A stretch of DNA of 64,000 nt, from the NCBI RefSeq assembly GCF_000003815.2, contig NC_049983.1:9734779-9798778 (forward strand). The letters are read 5' to 3'. Positions 1 through 11,584 of this stretch are shown in pieces. The notes under the pieces were generated by a model. That model saw only the letters and a list, made by a program, of their open reading frames with translations, was not told where the DNA came from and did not search any database. The stretch's first letter is position 1, and each line of letters begins with the position of its first letter. The translations under genes were made by a program, and so were the position numbers. The DNA is from Branchiostoma floridae (taxonomy: Eukaryota > Chordata > Leptocardii > Amphioxiformes > Branchiostomatidae).

Positions 1-3000
1 GACAACAACCTACTGACACAACTGCCGGAAGCAATCACTACTCTACCTAATCTAAATCACATTGACCTGTCAAAGAACAGTATTGACACATTGCCTGCTG
101 GATTCTCGAAGTTAACACTCCACAGGCTACACCTCCACAACAATAAATTCAAAGAGATACCAGAAGAAGTTTGTTCACTACTTCAGCTCCACACCTTTTC
201 CGTGACAAGCAACCCACTCAAGTATCTCCCTGACAATATATCTCAACTAACAGGACTGAGAACCATGTACATCGGTAGATGTCAGTTTTTAGAGTTCCCC
301 AGACAAGTGCTGCAGTTGGAGGGTCTACAGGAGCTATATATGGGGACCTGGACTGGTAAAGGCAAACCATCACCCGTACCTGAAGACATCGGCAGACTGA
401 AGAACTTACAAGTCTTGGACCTGCAGAATAGTAGCTTGGCGTCACTGCCTGATAGTGTTGGGGAATTGATGCAGTTGAGGCACTTAAATATCTCTGCAAA
501 CAAATTCACATCAGTTCCTGACTCAATCATGAACCTGTCCAACCTTGAGAAGCTAAACATGTCAGGTAACAGAATTTCCCACCTTCCCCTGACTCTGATC
601 CGATTGGCCAAACTAAAGGACATGGGCATCTCTGAAAACCCCCTGACATACCCTCCTCCTGATGTCTGTCGGATTGGTACAGCCGCCATCATGGACTTCC
701 TGAGAAGAAAGTTGAAGGAAAAAGAAGATGGTATGTAATATGAGGATTCTGGAGAAAAGTTTGATAAAGGGTCAATCAATTAGAAAGACGTAATGTAAAT
801 GTATTAGTTACTATGCATGTGCCACAAGCAACATTTGTAGCTTTTTGTTGATGTAGAACAAGTAGTTATAATATGGATCATTATAGATATGCCTCAATAT
901 AGATATAAGGTGAGAAACTGTGACTGATAAGCTGTGTTACCGTGTAGATTATATGTAGATAAGATCATGCAATATGCTTTAATGTAAAAGTTGTCTGAAT
1001 ATGAAAGCTTATTACTCTCTTTAATGCAGGCTAGAATTGCTCGCTCGCATCTAACCACAGTCATATCGATGTTTCAGGGAAAGACCTGAGGAAACGTCTC
1101 CACCATTTCTCACAAAACGTGACTGAAACGCGCGAGGTGGAAGGTCTCGGTGTCGCACTTCAACTTACGGCAGATGAGATGACGTCCATTACCCAAGTAA
1201 TACTTTTGGTCACTTGAGCATTTGTGCATGAAAACTCTATACATCACTCAGAAACGTGGTGTATACAAACTCTCAGAACAACGTATGCCTGTAACAATGT
1301 TGTTGCTTAGCCTACGTTTTATAACTACATGAGTAACTAGAATAGAACATACCTCCTACAAAATACAACAACCATTGTGTCACAGCGTCCAATGTAAACT
1401 CTTATACTTTAAGGGTTCAAGCAACCAAACCCCGAGTTACCAGGCCTATAGCGTGCTGTTGAAGTGGATGGAGAAAGACCGAGAAGCGTCGGTGGACAAG
1501 CTTCAGCAAGAGCTGAGTGACTTTGGCATGGACCTGCTAGCACAGGAGGTTGGCAGGATTGAGGTATTGGCACCAAGTTGTTTTCAAGGTCTAAAAAAGT
1601 AAGTTTGATATAAAAGTCTGTATTTTCACCTTTAGCTGACACGTTTCAGTAACGACGGACTTTGTTTTACAGGCTCGGCCAGGTAAGCGACCGGCAGAAA
1701 CATCAGCTGGACCGCCAGCCAAGCGATCGGCAGCCGGAGAGTTTTATCTTGACGGGCATCAGGACGAACAGCCACCGGAGGAAAACTGCACTTCGAGAGC
1801 CCTGGTGGAAGAACAACAAGGCAAGAAGCCAAGAAATCGAGGTAAGCTTGCTGGACATGAATGCTACCTGGAAAAGGCACATTGCTTTCTGAATTACTTC
1901 GGCAGGAACACATGAAAAAAATGATTGATTGATTGATAGATAGATAATGACGATAATAATAACAAAAAAATTGAAACAGCTTCCAACTATCCTAGTTAGA
2001 GAGCTTAGCTACTGTCAATATTTACATGTGCTGCGTGTGAAGTGAGACAGATAATAAGTCGAAATTCTCACTAAATTTACACAGCTCTCTGCAGCTTGTA
2101 TTATGTAGCTTGTATTTAAGACGTCTTAAGATTTAAAAGATAGCAAAGGTTTCTCAGCGTCCATACAAATACATGACATGAAAAATACTCTCAACGTTGT
2201 CATCCATGCTTTGTTTTCAGGATCTGGAGCTAAGCCTATAGTGTTGCTGCTCAACGATGAGTATGGGACTGCAAAGGGCGGCATATCCACCGTCCACTAC
2301 CAGATGACGTCACTACTGGCTTTCAAAGGTGCAGAGGTCTATTCTACAGTCCTGAGTGCCACAGAAGACGATAAGAAGGATGCAGCTGCTGATAGCGTTC
2401 AGCTCATCTTTCCAAAAACATCCAAACGTGACAAGAGAGAGCCCTGCCTTGATTGGCTGACCTTTGACCATAAGGCTCGTTATCCAGACCTTCCTCTAGT
2501 CGACTTCATCGTCGGTCACGTGCCCATCACAAGCCATGCAGCAAGACAAATCAAGGAGCAACGTTTTCCTGACGCTAAACTCGTCCAAGTCACGCATGTG
2601 ATGCCAGAAGACACCAACCAGTACAGGAGCGATGAGAGGGTGTTGAGCATTGGAGACGAGCAGAAAAACATTCTTGAAGACCTGGAACATGCTGACGTAA
2701 TCATCTCAGTAGGACCATACTTGCATGACTACTACAAGCATGAGACGAGAGATTTCAAACCTCACTTCGAGTTCCTTCCTAAGCCCTCCGATATCTTCAG
2801 CACAGCAAAGTGCAAATACGTTGATACCAGTGTGAAAGTGGTTCTATCCATCGGCAGGGTCAAGGGTGTGGAGAAGCTGAAAGGATACGATCTGGCCGCA
2901 ATGTCCATGGGCAAGGTCATCGTAGCACACCCCGACGCCAAATGGCGAGCCCACGGCATAAGTGCTGAAGATTTCCAGGAGAGCAGGGATATCATCCAGG

Positions 3001-3407
3001 CCAACGCGAGTAACATCCATTTCACCCCCCTGAAGTACGGCACACAGGACGAGCTGCACAAGGACATGGAAAAGGCAAACGTCGTGCTGATGCCGTCACG
3101 TGCAGAGCCATTCGGCCTGATTGGTCTGGAGGCCATCGCTGCAGGGGTGCCGGTCCTGGTTTCCCACAAGTCTGGTCTTGCGAAGTTCCTGAAGACACAA
3201 GACCCCGAGTTCGACCGCACGATCGTAGAGATCGAAGATGATGACGATGAGGCCGCCAAAACCCTGTCCAAGCGCATCATCAAGATTCTGTCGGATGGAC
3301 ACAGAGAGTTTCGGGCCGCACAAAGTTTGAAGGAGAAACTTTTGGCCTCGAAGTACTGGGCTGCATCACACACCAGTTTCCTCGAAACATTTGGTCTGGA
3401 AGGCTAG
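1..3407 (+). CDS. LRR - Death domain - GT4-type glycosyltransferase fusion protein (5' end outside window)
   Basis: Five exons join in phase: 1-730, 1078-1196, 1414-1563, 1673-1841, 2221-3407 (stop TAG). Exon 1 gives about ten leucine-rich repeats of the LxxLPxxI type (e.g. NLQVLDLQNSSLASLPDSVG), ending in a basic FLRRKLKEKE stretch. Exons 2-3 form a Death domain: LRKRLHHFSQ, then LTADEMTSI, and the helix pattern LLKWMEKDREASVDKLQQEL followed by DLLAQEV. Exon 4 is a Pro/Lys-rich linker with PGKRPAE and PPAKRSA, which could be nuclear localisation signals. Exon 5 (395 residues) is a GT-B fold glycosyltransferase: it opens VLLLNDEYGTAKGGISTVHY and carries the GT4 donor-site signature EPFGLIGLEAIAAGVPVLVS with the E-x7-E spacing. 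Known: LRR and Death domains sense and relay innate-immune signals. Inferred: an intracellular immune receptor or effector using sugar transfer. The start codon lies upstream. The acceptor before exon 3 (TTTAAG) is ordinary but not strong. Confidence 0.88.
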
Positions 3408-3855
3408 CTTATAACCACATTGCTTTGATGCCTGCCAACATGTTACATCTGCCTGTTGATTGTCTCTTTTAAAGTTATATCATGGCCTTCAGAACCCAAA
3501 AATATTCATGTAGGTACAAATCCTGACTCTTGATCAAACTTATATCATCTTACCACCTATTCATACATTCTGAACTCTTGCAAACATGGCAATGAGGAAA
3601 ACAATTGATATAACATAACATCCACGCTTTGTAATTTAGAAGAGAAGAAGCTTGCAATCATATAGGTCTAAGGGTTCTTACAGTTCATTCCATTTTTATT
3701 GGCACTGCTGAATATTGACTTCCAGCTGGATTCCATATCATACTTTATATTTAAAGTTGTCAATCTAGTGCAAAACTATGATTTTAGAGTTGGTTGAAAT
3801 TAGAGATATGGTAGTATTCTTTATGTATTTTTAGAATGATGATTGTAAAGCTCCT

Positions 3856-3882
3856 AATAAAGATTGGAAAGCTTGAAATAAA
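3856..3882 (+). promoter_or_regulatory. Two AATAAA polyadenylation signals
   Basis: AATAAA occurs at 3856-3861 and 3877-3882, about 450 bases after the stop codon of the LRR-Death-glycosyltransferase gene, in AT-rich DNA without open frames. They are the likely 3' end of that transcript. Confidence 0.5.
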
Positions 3883-4691
3883 AAATATTGCTTATGAAAT
3901 ATGCCACATATGCCAGGTTGTATGGTTTGAGCTGCCTCTACCTGTACGTCTGCTCAGCAAGGAATGTAGTTTTGTACAGATGGTGTGAGACAATGTAATT
4001 ACTGTATATCTATTGTGGAAGAAATATGTGATTGACATTTGTTGTAGTTGATTTTTTCAATTGAATCTAGTCTTCTTCAAGGAATGAACAGATGTCAGAT
4101 GACAGATGTAAGTCATGGTGTCAGACAAAATCATGCAATCTTGGCGACGACATAAGATCTACAGCCTTATAACTTCTTTAGAATAAACTCAACAAACACA
4201 TTCAGAGGAAGGTCACAAATCCCTGAAAAATCCGATTTTTCATAGATAAGTCTTTATAGAAGGTCAAAGCTAGACAATCAGTCGTTTGAAAATTCCTGCT
4301 ATCTTATCACGAATAAAACCTCAGAGAAGACAACTTATTGGCTTCTCAGCTAAACATCAATGTCCCCAAATCCCTTTGGAGCCAAAACTCAAAGACATAC
4401 ATGTACGTGTTCCAAGTCAAGACAATAAGTAAACTAAGATATTAGGTTTGCCAAAAAGACTAAATTTAAAAGCCTAATCCCATATAAGCCACAAACGCTG
4501 ATAGAACTCTGACATAACAACAAGCAAAGACTCGTTCAAGGACCAGATTACAATCTTTGGCAAAAATGAAACTAAACAAAGGAGCAGCGGTAGGCTGATT
4601 GATGTCATGGTTATAGTCTACGGTGTGCCCTAGTTTACTAAGAGTACTCAAAAGCTTGTAACAGAACCACAGATACGTAGCTGGTATGTAC

Positions 4692-7600
4692 ATGGTGTCT
4701 CGTACAGTTCGGGCCATAGCTGAAGACCTCACCTTCGACATCGCGTCAGGGATCACCATGGATGACTCTTTGAGGGACGGTATGACGGGAGTCAGTTCAA
4801 ATCCTGCACAAGGAAAAGCTGCTCTTAGGCCGGTTAGTTGTGATGGCAATCGCTGCATCGAGCCTTACGCTGTTAGTTATCACGAAGGTGGTGGTAATGG
4901 CGGAAATAGCGACTTGTCCACAGAGAATGGTGCTACGGCTTGGAATGTAGAAACAATAACCAACATAGTCCCGGGCAATGCAGATATTCAACCGTACGCA
5001 TTTTCATACATGTGTCAGGACCACATCGTATCCGTCGAGACAAGTTTGGAAGAGACGAAAGAACCGTTTCACCAAGGTGATGGCAATGGTGGAAATAGTG
5101 ACATATTCTCAGAAAATGGTGCTACGGCTGGAAAAGGACAAACAATAATCGACAAAGCACCGGGCAATGCAGATATTGAACCATATGCTTTTTCATACAT
5201 GTGTCAGGACCATATCGTATCCGTCGAGACAAGTTTGGAAGAGGCAAAAGAACCGTTTCAGAAAACAATCACGGCTGTAAGCAGCATCAAGGATGTTTCA
5301 ACTAAACTGGTGATATGTCACTCATCCAGGGTTGATGATGGCACTACTTTTGCCAGGGATAACCGTAATGTCCAACGGCTTCGACGTCCTCCAATTTCAC
5401 TTCATCCAAATCAGATGTACGCACAAAAGGACATTGCCGAGCTAAACGTTCATACCGAACCTCCACTGCAGAAAACAAGAATGGCTTTAAGCAGCAGCAA
5501 TGATGTTTCAACCGAACTGGTGGTATGTCACTCATCCAGGGTTGATGTAGACACTACCATCGCCAGGGATGACCGTAATGTCCAACGGCTTCGACATCCT
5601 CCAATTTCGCTTCATCCAAATCAGATGTACGCACAAAACGACAGTGCCAAGCTAAACGTTAATACAGAACCTCCGTTGGGGTCAGCAAATAGTGGTGGCA
5701 AAAGCTGCACCAAGTCATGTGTTGTTCAGTATCAGACCGGAGATAAAAATGGCGATGTTGAAATACCTACCAAAAGCAATTCTGCATCCGAAGACGAAGA
5801 AACATTCCACATCGTAAATTTTCATGTTGATATCATTGAACCATATGCCGTAGCTTACACCTACCATGATGACATTGAGGAATCTCCAGAAGAAATGACA
5901 ACCATGGAACCCTGTCAGAAAGCTAAAACGGCTTCAAGCAGCAACGATGATGTCTCGGCCAAATTGGTTAGATGTGACTACAGGAATGACGATGACACAA
6001 TGGGCTTTCCTGGGAATGACAGTGCAAGGCATGACATTCTTCATCCACCGAGTAGACTCCAACCAAATTCGATATGCGACAGTAACACACGGGACCCGAA
6101 TCTGTTGTACCATACATCAACTCTGAACTCGAATCCAACTAGTAAAGAGCAAAACAACCCGAGCTACGACTCACTGTCCCCGCAAAATGCCGAAAAGTCT
6201 AACTCGGCTTACGGGCAAAATAATCAACCTGACTTTCGCAGCACTGAGGTATCACAAAGTGAGGGCATCCTCCGAATCGACCCATATGCTATTCGATACC
6301 AGGAAGACGATGACATTAGCAGTGACATACGAACGCGTGGCCCTGTCGCTGAAAACGGACAAACAGTCGACATTGACCTTGGTGATAATGCGAATATTGA
6401 ACCCATTCAACCGTACGCTGTTGCTTTCGGATGCCAAGGCGACATGCCGTCTGACAAGAAGACAAAAGAGACTCATGACAAAGAATCGTCTAAGAAAACA
6501 ACTTCAGATAGCAACACCATCTCGACCAGCATGGCAGGAGGTGACTCACACCAGAATGATGCTGTAGACTCAGTGTCTAAAGGACAGGACAAGTGTAACA
6601 ATCTTCGACGTTCTCCGGATACATTTCATGCAAATCCGATGTACGCACGGAGCGACCTCATCCCTAATCCCATGTATGCACCAAACGTTGGCCAGCAAGC
6701 AATTAGAGGTAAGAAATGTCTACATGTATTTAATTAGCCTTTTGTTTTAGTTATTTAGCCCTGTGGGTTTGAGTGATGTATGTAAAAACCTCATTATAAT
6801 GTAAAAAAATGACATTTTTCTGAAGTTTTAGAATATGATGTCCACTTCAGTTTTGTTCATCATCAGAGAGGTGACACCAGCTGAAATCCACTTCTATCGT
6901 GAAATCAAATTAATGTCTCCCCAGCTAAAGCGCTCGTTATAATGTATTTCATTTGAAATGTTACAGGTGGAGAGAGATTTGTACGCTTTGTTTATTTTCT
7001 CTTCCTGAGAAAGTATTCTTTTGATTTTGTTTGCTTTCGTCTTGACGCTTTGAGATAGACTCTAAAGCCCTGCTTTGTACTCCAGTACAGTTCAATGGCT
7101 AATCATTGGTTCACAGCTGCCAAGTGCTCTTGCATATTCTCCAAGCTTTTAAGATCAACGCGAATTTGGGGGGCCACTTTCAATGATATCTGTGACCACA
7201 TTGTCCAGGAGCTGTTGCAGGAAGAAACGGGTACATGAATGAATGTCCTGCCAGTTGAATGTGTTTTTGAGACCGCTTCAGAGGTAGTACGTGTAGGAGT
7301 AGCTTGGCTGGTATGTGTTGTTTCCCTACAGGGAAGAGATGTTGCCTTGCTGTAGTGGCAGCTATTGTACTTCTGGTATCATTGACCACTGCTGGAGTCA
7401 TTCTTGCGATGTTCTTGAGTACACACGGTAGTCCACTGGTAAGATAGTTTATGTCTTTCTCGCTATTTTCTCCATCTGTTAGATGTTCCAGGAACCATTT
7501 TATACGAAGAGTCTCCTTACTTGTCATCACTAAAATAGACTTACAGCCAAATTTTGTACCCGTAGTCTTTATTTGTCAAGGAAGAAACAGTGGACCAGAC

Positions 7601-9342
7601 GTTGGCAATTGTAGTTCCATTATGATTTGACGTCCACCAACACCGATGGACTTCGAAGCTATGAAAAGTCTGCGTGAAGCTTCAAACAACAACGTGTACT
7701 TGCGAATAATTGTATTTTGGCGTAGTATGAATCTGACATGACATTTTAAAGTATACAGCAAAATCAATCCAAATGTTATTTTCCATGTTTCTATCGGCAG
7801 CATTGTGCACTAATTGTTGTTTTAGAATTAAAATTAGAGCATCGCATGAAGAAATGTATAATTAACAACATAGTTCCCTATCTAAAGGTGGCACAAACTG
7901 TGAACACCACCTACACAACTGGTCAGTCCGATATGAACACTACCTACATCCCTGGCCAGTCTGATCTGAACTCTACCTACATCCCGGGTCAGTCTGATGT
8001 GAACACTACCTACATCCCTGGTCAGTCTAATGTGAACACTACCTACACAACTGGTCAGTCTGGTGTGGACACCACCTACACAACTGGTCAGTCTGATGTG
8101 AACACTACCTACACAACTGGTCAGTCTGATGTGAACACTACCTACGCAACTGGTCAGTCAGATATGAACATTACAGACACAACTGGTCAGTCCGCAATCC
8201 TGTTTCAGTCTGATGTGAATACCTACATCCCTGACCACCCTGCTATCAGCAGTTCTATGGGAACGACAACATTAAAGCCCGTTTCAATTTCCACGGTGAG
8301 TATAATCTTCGAGTTATTCTTCCGTAAACGCATGAAGGTCTCAAACTAATTTTTTTCATCACCAACTCACTAATCCTTTCCACATTTGCCTTACCGAATG
8401 AAAGGTATACAAAAAAATGTAATGACTGTATTATAGCTATATAGCTTGATCGATGAAGGCACTCGATGGTCACCAATTTCAGCTACTCCTACCGGTAGAA
8501 ATGTCAATAGTCCACATTTTGGTATTATTTGATATTATCATATAGCCAGGCGCCGCGGACCAATCAGAAGGCCCCGTTCCACGTTGGTTATAACGCCGTA
8601 ACACATAGATTCCGGCCAGGCCGGTGTGTATCGCTCATCTGGTTGGTCAGAATGAATCGACACCGGCACCAGTGTCGATGCAAATCAACACCGGTGCCGG
8701 TGTCGATTCATTCTTACCAATCAGAAGGAGCGATACACACAAGAAAGTAAGGGATATGCAGGCATTGGCCAATCAAAGGAGCAAAACATTTGCCAGAGCA
8801 GAGGTAATAAGTACAGACTCCAAGGGGAATGGCTCCTGACATTGATAATTAGTTTTGTTGTTCTAAAAAGCCAAAGATTGCAATGTTTGGAATATTTTCT
8901 GTGGAAATTTTGGTTTAAAAATGCAATCTGTAATCTCCTCACAAATGTAAGTACCAAAGAACAAATGTGAAATTCGACAAAGGAATTCAAACGTATAGTA
9001 CCAATGGGATCTATGCGTCATACAGGAGTTTGCAAGTTTGGGTAGGCTATATGATAATAACGATAATGACCCGCCTGTTCCTCGGTGTACATGGTGTTAC
9101 AACGCCTGGTCCTTTGCTATAACCACCTCATAAAACCACCTCGTTCGCTTCGCTCACTCGGTGGTTTTATTCGGTGGTTCTAGCAAAGGACCAGGCTTTA
9201 TGACACCATATACACATCGGGGCGGGTCATTAACCCTTATTTAATCCACAGGTGAGTTCTACCGATGGCTCATCTGGTAATGGCTCTTTGGGGGAAGCAT
9301 TAACCACCGTGATGCCATGGTTGAAAAGAAGACGTCCAACAG
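4692..9342 (+). CDS. Single-pass membrane protein with tyrosine-motif N-terminal tail and 11-residue repeat stalk, paralog 1
   Basis: Exons in phase: 4692-6708, 7332-7438, 7888-8295, 9252-9342; the 3' end is open. The ATG at 4692 is chosen because paralog 2 conserves this one; another lies two codons upstream at 4686. Exon 1 gives about 672 hydrophilic residues without a signal peptide. It carries repeated IEPYAFSY/IEPYAVAY/IDPYAIRY motifs and NPMYA, NQMYA, NNPSY sites, resembling SH2/PTB docking tyrosines. Exon 2 is KRCC then a helix (AVVAAIVLLVSLTTAGVIL), so lysine/arginine precedes the membrane span. Exon 3 is about ten copies of an 11-residue unit like VNTTYIPGQSD with many N-x-T/S sequons. 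Exon 4 ends MPWLKRRRPTG, a furin-like site. Inferred: type II receptor, tail inside. I recall similar tails on amphioxus lectin-like proteins, but no lectin domain follows here. Confidence 0.8.
7897..8230 (+). repeat. 33-bp coding repeat (stalk of paralog 1)
   Basis: About ten tandem 33-bp units encode variants of NTTYIPGQSDV or NTTYTTGQSDV. The last units are decayed (NITDTTGQSA). Two subtypes, IPGQ and TTGQ, are grouped rather than mixed, suggesting local unit spread. The paralogous array is at 14852-15115. Confidence 0.9.
8624..8740. repeat. 117-bp imperfect palindrome in intron 3 of paralog 1
   Basis: Arms GTGTGTATCGCTC (8624-8636) and GAGCGATACACAC (8728-8740) are exact inverses. A second inner pair, GAATGAATCGACACCGGC (8650-) and GCCGGTGTCGATTCATTC (8696-8713), extends the stem. 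No counterpart was seen in the paralogous intron, so it is probably a small inverted-repeat insertion. Confidence 0.7.
9064..9232. mobile_element. Inverted-repeat (MITE-like) element, 169 bp
   Basis: Ends TAATGACCCGCC (9064-9075) and GGCGGGTCATTA (9221-9232) are perfect inverses. Further in, GCCTGGTCCTTTGCTA pairs with TAGCAAAGGACCAGGC, and CCACCGA-type arms surround the centre. It sits 19 bases before exon 4 of paralog 1, so its 3' end is next to that exon's splice acceptor. It is absent from paralog 2. The family was not identified. Confidence 0.75.
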
Positions 9343-9670
9343 GTAATTTTGATCTGCTTTCGAAACAATAGTCTGGAAGAGAGATTTAGCTTTTTTTAAT
9401 ATCACTTGAAATATTGTCTACCCCTCTCTCCTTTCAAAGGGTAGTTTTGACTGCACTTGAAGGGAAGGGGAAAATGGACATTACATCTAGAAATATAACT
9501 TTTCGTTCATTTCTTTCTATACGTCTCCTAAAGGAAATCCCAAATTTAAGATTTGTACTTTCCGAAAACGAATATTGAGTCTTTTTCATGTCATGTTTCT
9601 GTTATTATCCACCACCTACAGAGGGGTTTTAGCATTTCGCTTACGTCGCGTTAATTTTGTATCCTTCCAG

Positions 9671-9861
9671 GATTGGTGAAGGGTGTTGGGGAAGTTGGGC
9701 TGAGGAATTTTATTGAAAGTGTTAGACGTTGGGTGAGAATGACTGTTCCTTTGCTAGTATGTGCAGTATGTCCTATCACGTATAACTTGTTAAGTTCTGC
9801 TGGTGTCCGGCCACGCACGCAAATAACTGGTATACTCCAAACGAGTTATTTTCAGCAATGA
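9671..9861 (+). other. Possible fifth or terminal exon of paralog 1
   Basis: After ATCCTTCCAG a frame in the right phase (G + GA) runs LVKGVGEVGLRNFIESVRRW to a GT-GAGA donor at 9733. If not spliced there, it continues through a hydrophobic VPLLVCAVC stretch to a stop at 9859-9861. There is no recognisable domain. The equivalent place in copy 2 has a different phase-compatible frame (18007-18071), so neither is secure. Confidence 0.3.
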
Positions 9862-11584
9862 ACAATTTTATCACAATCGTTTCTTGTACAACGGCCATAC
9901 TGGGTAACATTCTGCACCGTGTAAAATTCTATGAACATGAGTCTGTGACAGAAATTTAAAGTTTGAACACTCAGCAGCACGATATGTTTATCACGAATCA
10001 TTTGATACCAAAAACACTTTCAAGAAAACTGGGGAGTTTTCGAAGACACTTCTGAGCTTGTATACGAATCATGTAACATTTGCTGTAACAGTTACAAATC
10101 ATTGGTTATTAACTGTCAACGGTGAAGTTTGATTATTGTGATGATGCGAGCATGGCCAAAAGGTCAGGAAGGATTATTTACGGTTCTCATTTTGATCATT
10201 TCCAGTTGAGCAGCAAAGAAAACCGGAAAAAGCCTAGCGAGGTGGTGATGACTTGTAATTTGACAGGTAGCCACAAGTGGTCGTGTCTGCTACCAATGTC
10301 GTAATTGTAACTGAGATGGTCAACAAGTGACTCCAAGCCCTTTGCTTGGAATAGAAGATACCCGTCTTGCCTGTTTCACATGCGCCAACGTTCCCTTATG
10401 TAAAGGAAGAAAGGAAAGCTCTGATCAATATACTTCGAACATGGTTCAAAAGACTGCGGCCACAGAAGAGAACTCTTATGAAATGACTGTGTTTGTATAT
10501 GGCGCGCGTGGGAGTGTGTGTGTTGTGTGACCACTGTGTGTACTGCTTCAGTGACCACTTCATAGTATAGATGTCTTAAAAAGGGCCAAAATATTGTGTT
10601 TTGACAAAATGTCAAGTTTATTCTCTGCACTCACCAAGGTAACATTTTATGGGCACTATTCAAGAAACTGGCTTCTTCTTAAAGAGGTCAGAACCCCGCG
10701 TGTAATAGTGACTTGTGATTGGAAAACATGGCACAGTGGTGTACGAAGCCAAAGCTTGTTGGGGGCATGCTTCTTCCCTGAGGAATGATTATAACGCCCT
10801 GTAACGCCCTGATGTTAATATCCTCTTTACAACATTTTTTAGGAAATCTGATTCTGTGTCTAGGATTCTTCGTCCAATGACACTAAGTGTCCAGGAGTTT
10901 CAATATGTCAATGTTGTTGAACTTTGGCTTTTATTTCATATTGCAACATCCAACAATGGAATTTCAAAGGCAAAGATCATAGTCTCTTTAGACTAGAAAC
11001 GTTTGCAGACGTAAGTCATGGGGTTAGACCATAATCATGCAATCTTGGCGTCAACATAACATCTATATACTAAAGCCTTTTAACTTCTTTAGAACGAACT
11101 CAACAAACATATCCATATGGAGTGACAGGTCCAAGGAAACCCCTTGTAGAAAGCCAAACCTACACAGTAGTTAGAATTGTCTAGGTTTGACATAGAATAC
11201 ACCCGTTTTATTTTCGCGACGATTCAAAGTTTCACTGACAACACACGTACTTCTCAGCTACATATCAAGGCCCTTAAATCACTTTGGGGCTAACATACCC
11301 AGACAATACATGCTTGAAGTCAATATGTAATAGATGTGATATGTAAAAAATCAAAGTTTGCCAGAAAAAGTATAGCTAAAGCATAATCTCATATAAGTCC
11401 CAGACGCTGTTAAGACTCTTTAAAAACAAGCTAAAAGTTCAATTGACATATTGTGAACCTTGGCAAATAACAAAACTGAACAGGGGAAAAGTGGCAACCG
11501 GTTTAATATCATTGGCATAGACTCCCTGTGTGTGCTCGAGTGTACTCCAGAGTAGTCACTTCATTTTAACCAGTAGTTGTGTAC
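9862..11584. other. Between the two paralogs: duplicated flanks, no gene seen
   Basis: 9880-10560 is alignable with 18690-19330 in copy 2 and is probably the old 3' flank or 3' UTR of the duplicated gene. 10995-11584 matches the 5' flank of paralog 1 and should hold the promoter of paralog 2. Short open frames here are not conserved between the copies. Confidence 0.55.

Larger units (their letters stand above)
4080..10560 (+). repeat. Segmental duplication, copy 1
   Basis: This stretch aligns by eye with 10995-19330: the 5' flank (4100-4220 against 11010-11130), exon 1, TM exon, repeat exon, fourth exon and the 3' flank (10117-10220 against 18888-18975, and 10381-10500 against 19180-19310). 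Copy 2 is longer because of insertions at 15694-17157 and about 17205-17490. Copy 1 has its own inserts at 8624-8740 and 9064-9232. Confidence 0.85.

Noticed and set aside
282-779. Minus-strand coding region opposite the LRR exon
   Set aside because: Antisense shadow of a clear LRR exon with a matching donor.
7180-7530. Minus-strand frame over the TM exon of paralog 1
   Set aside because: Antisense to an exon conserved with paralog 2 and in phase with its neighbours.
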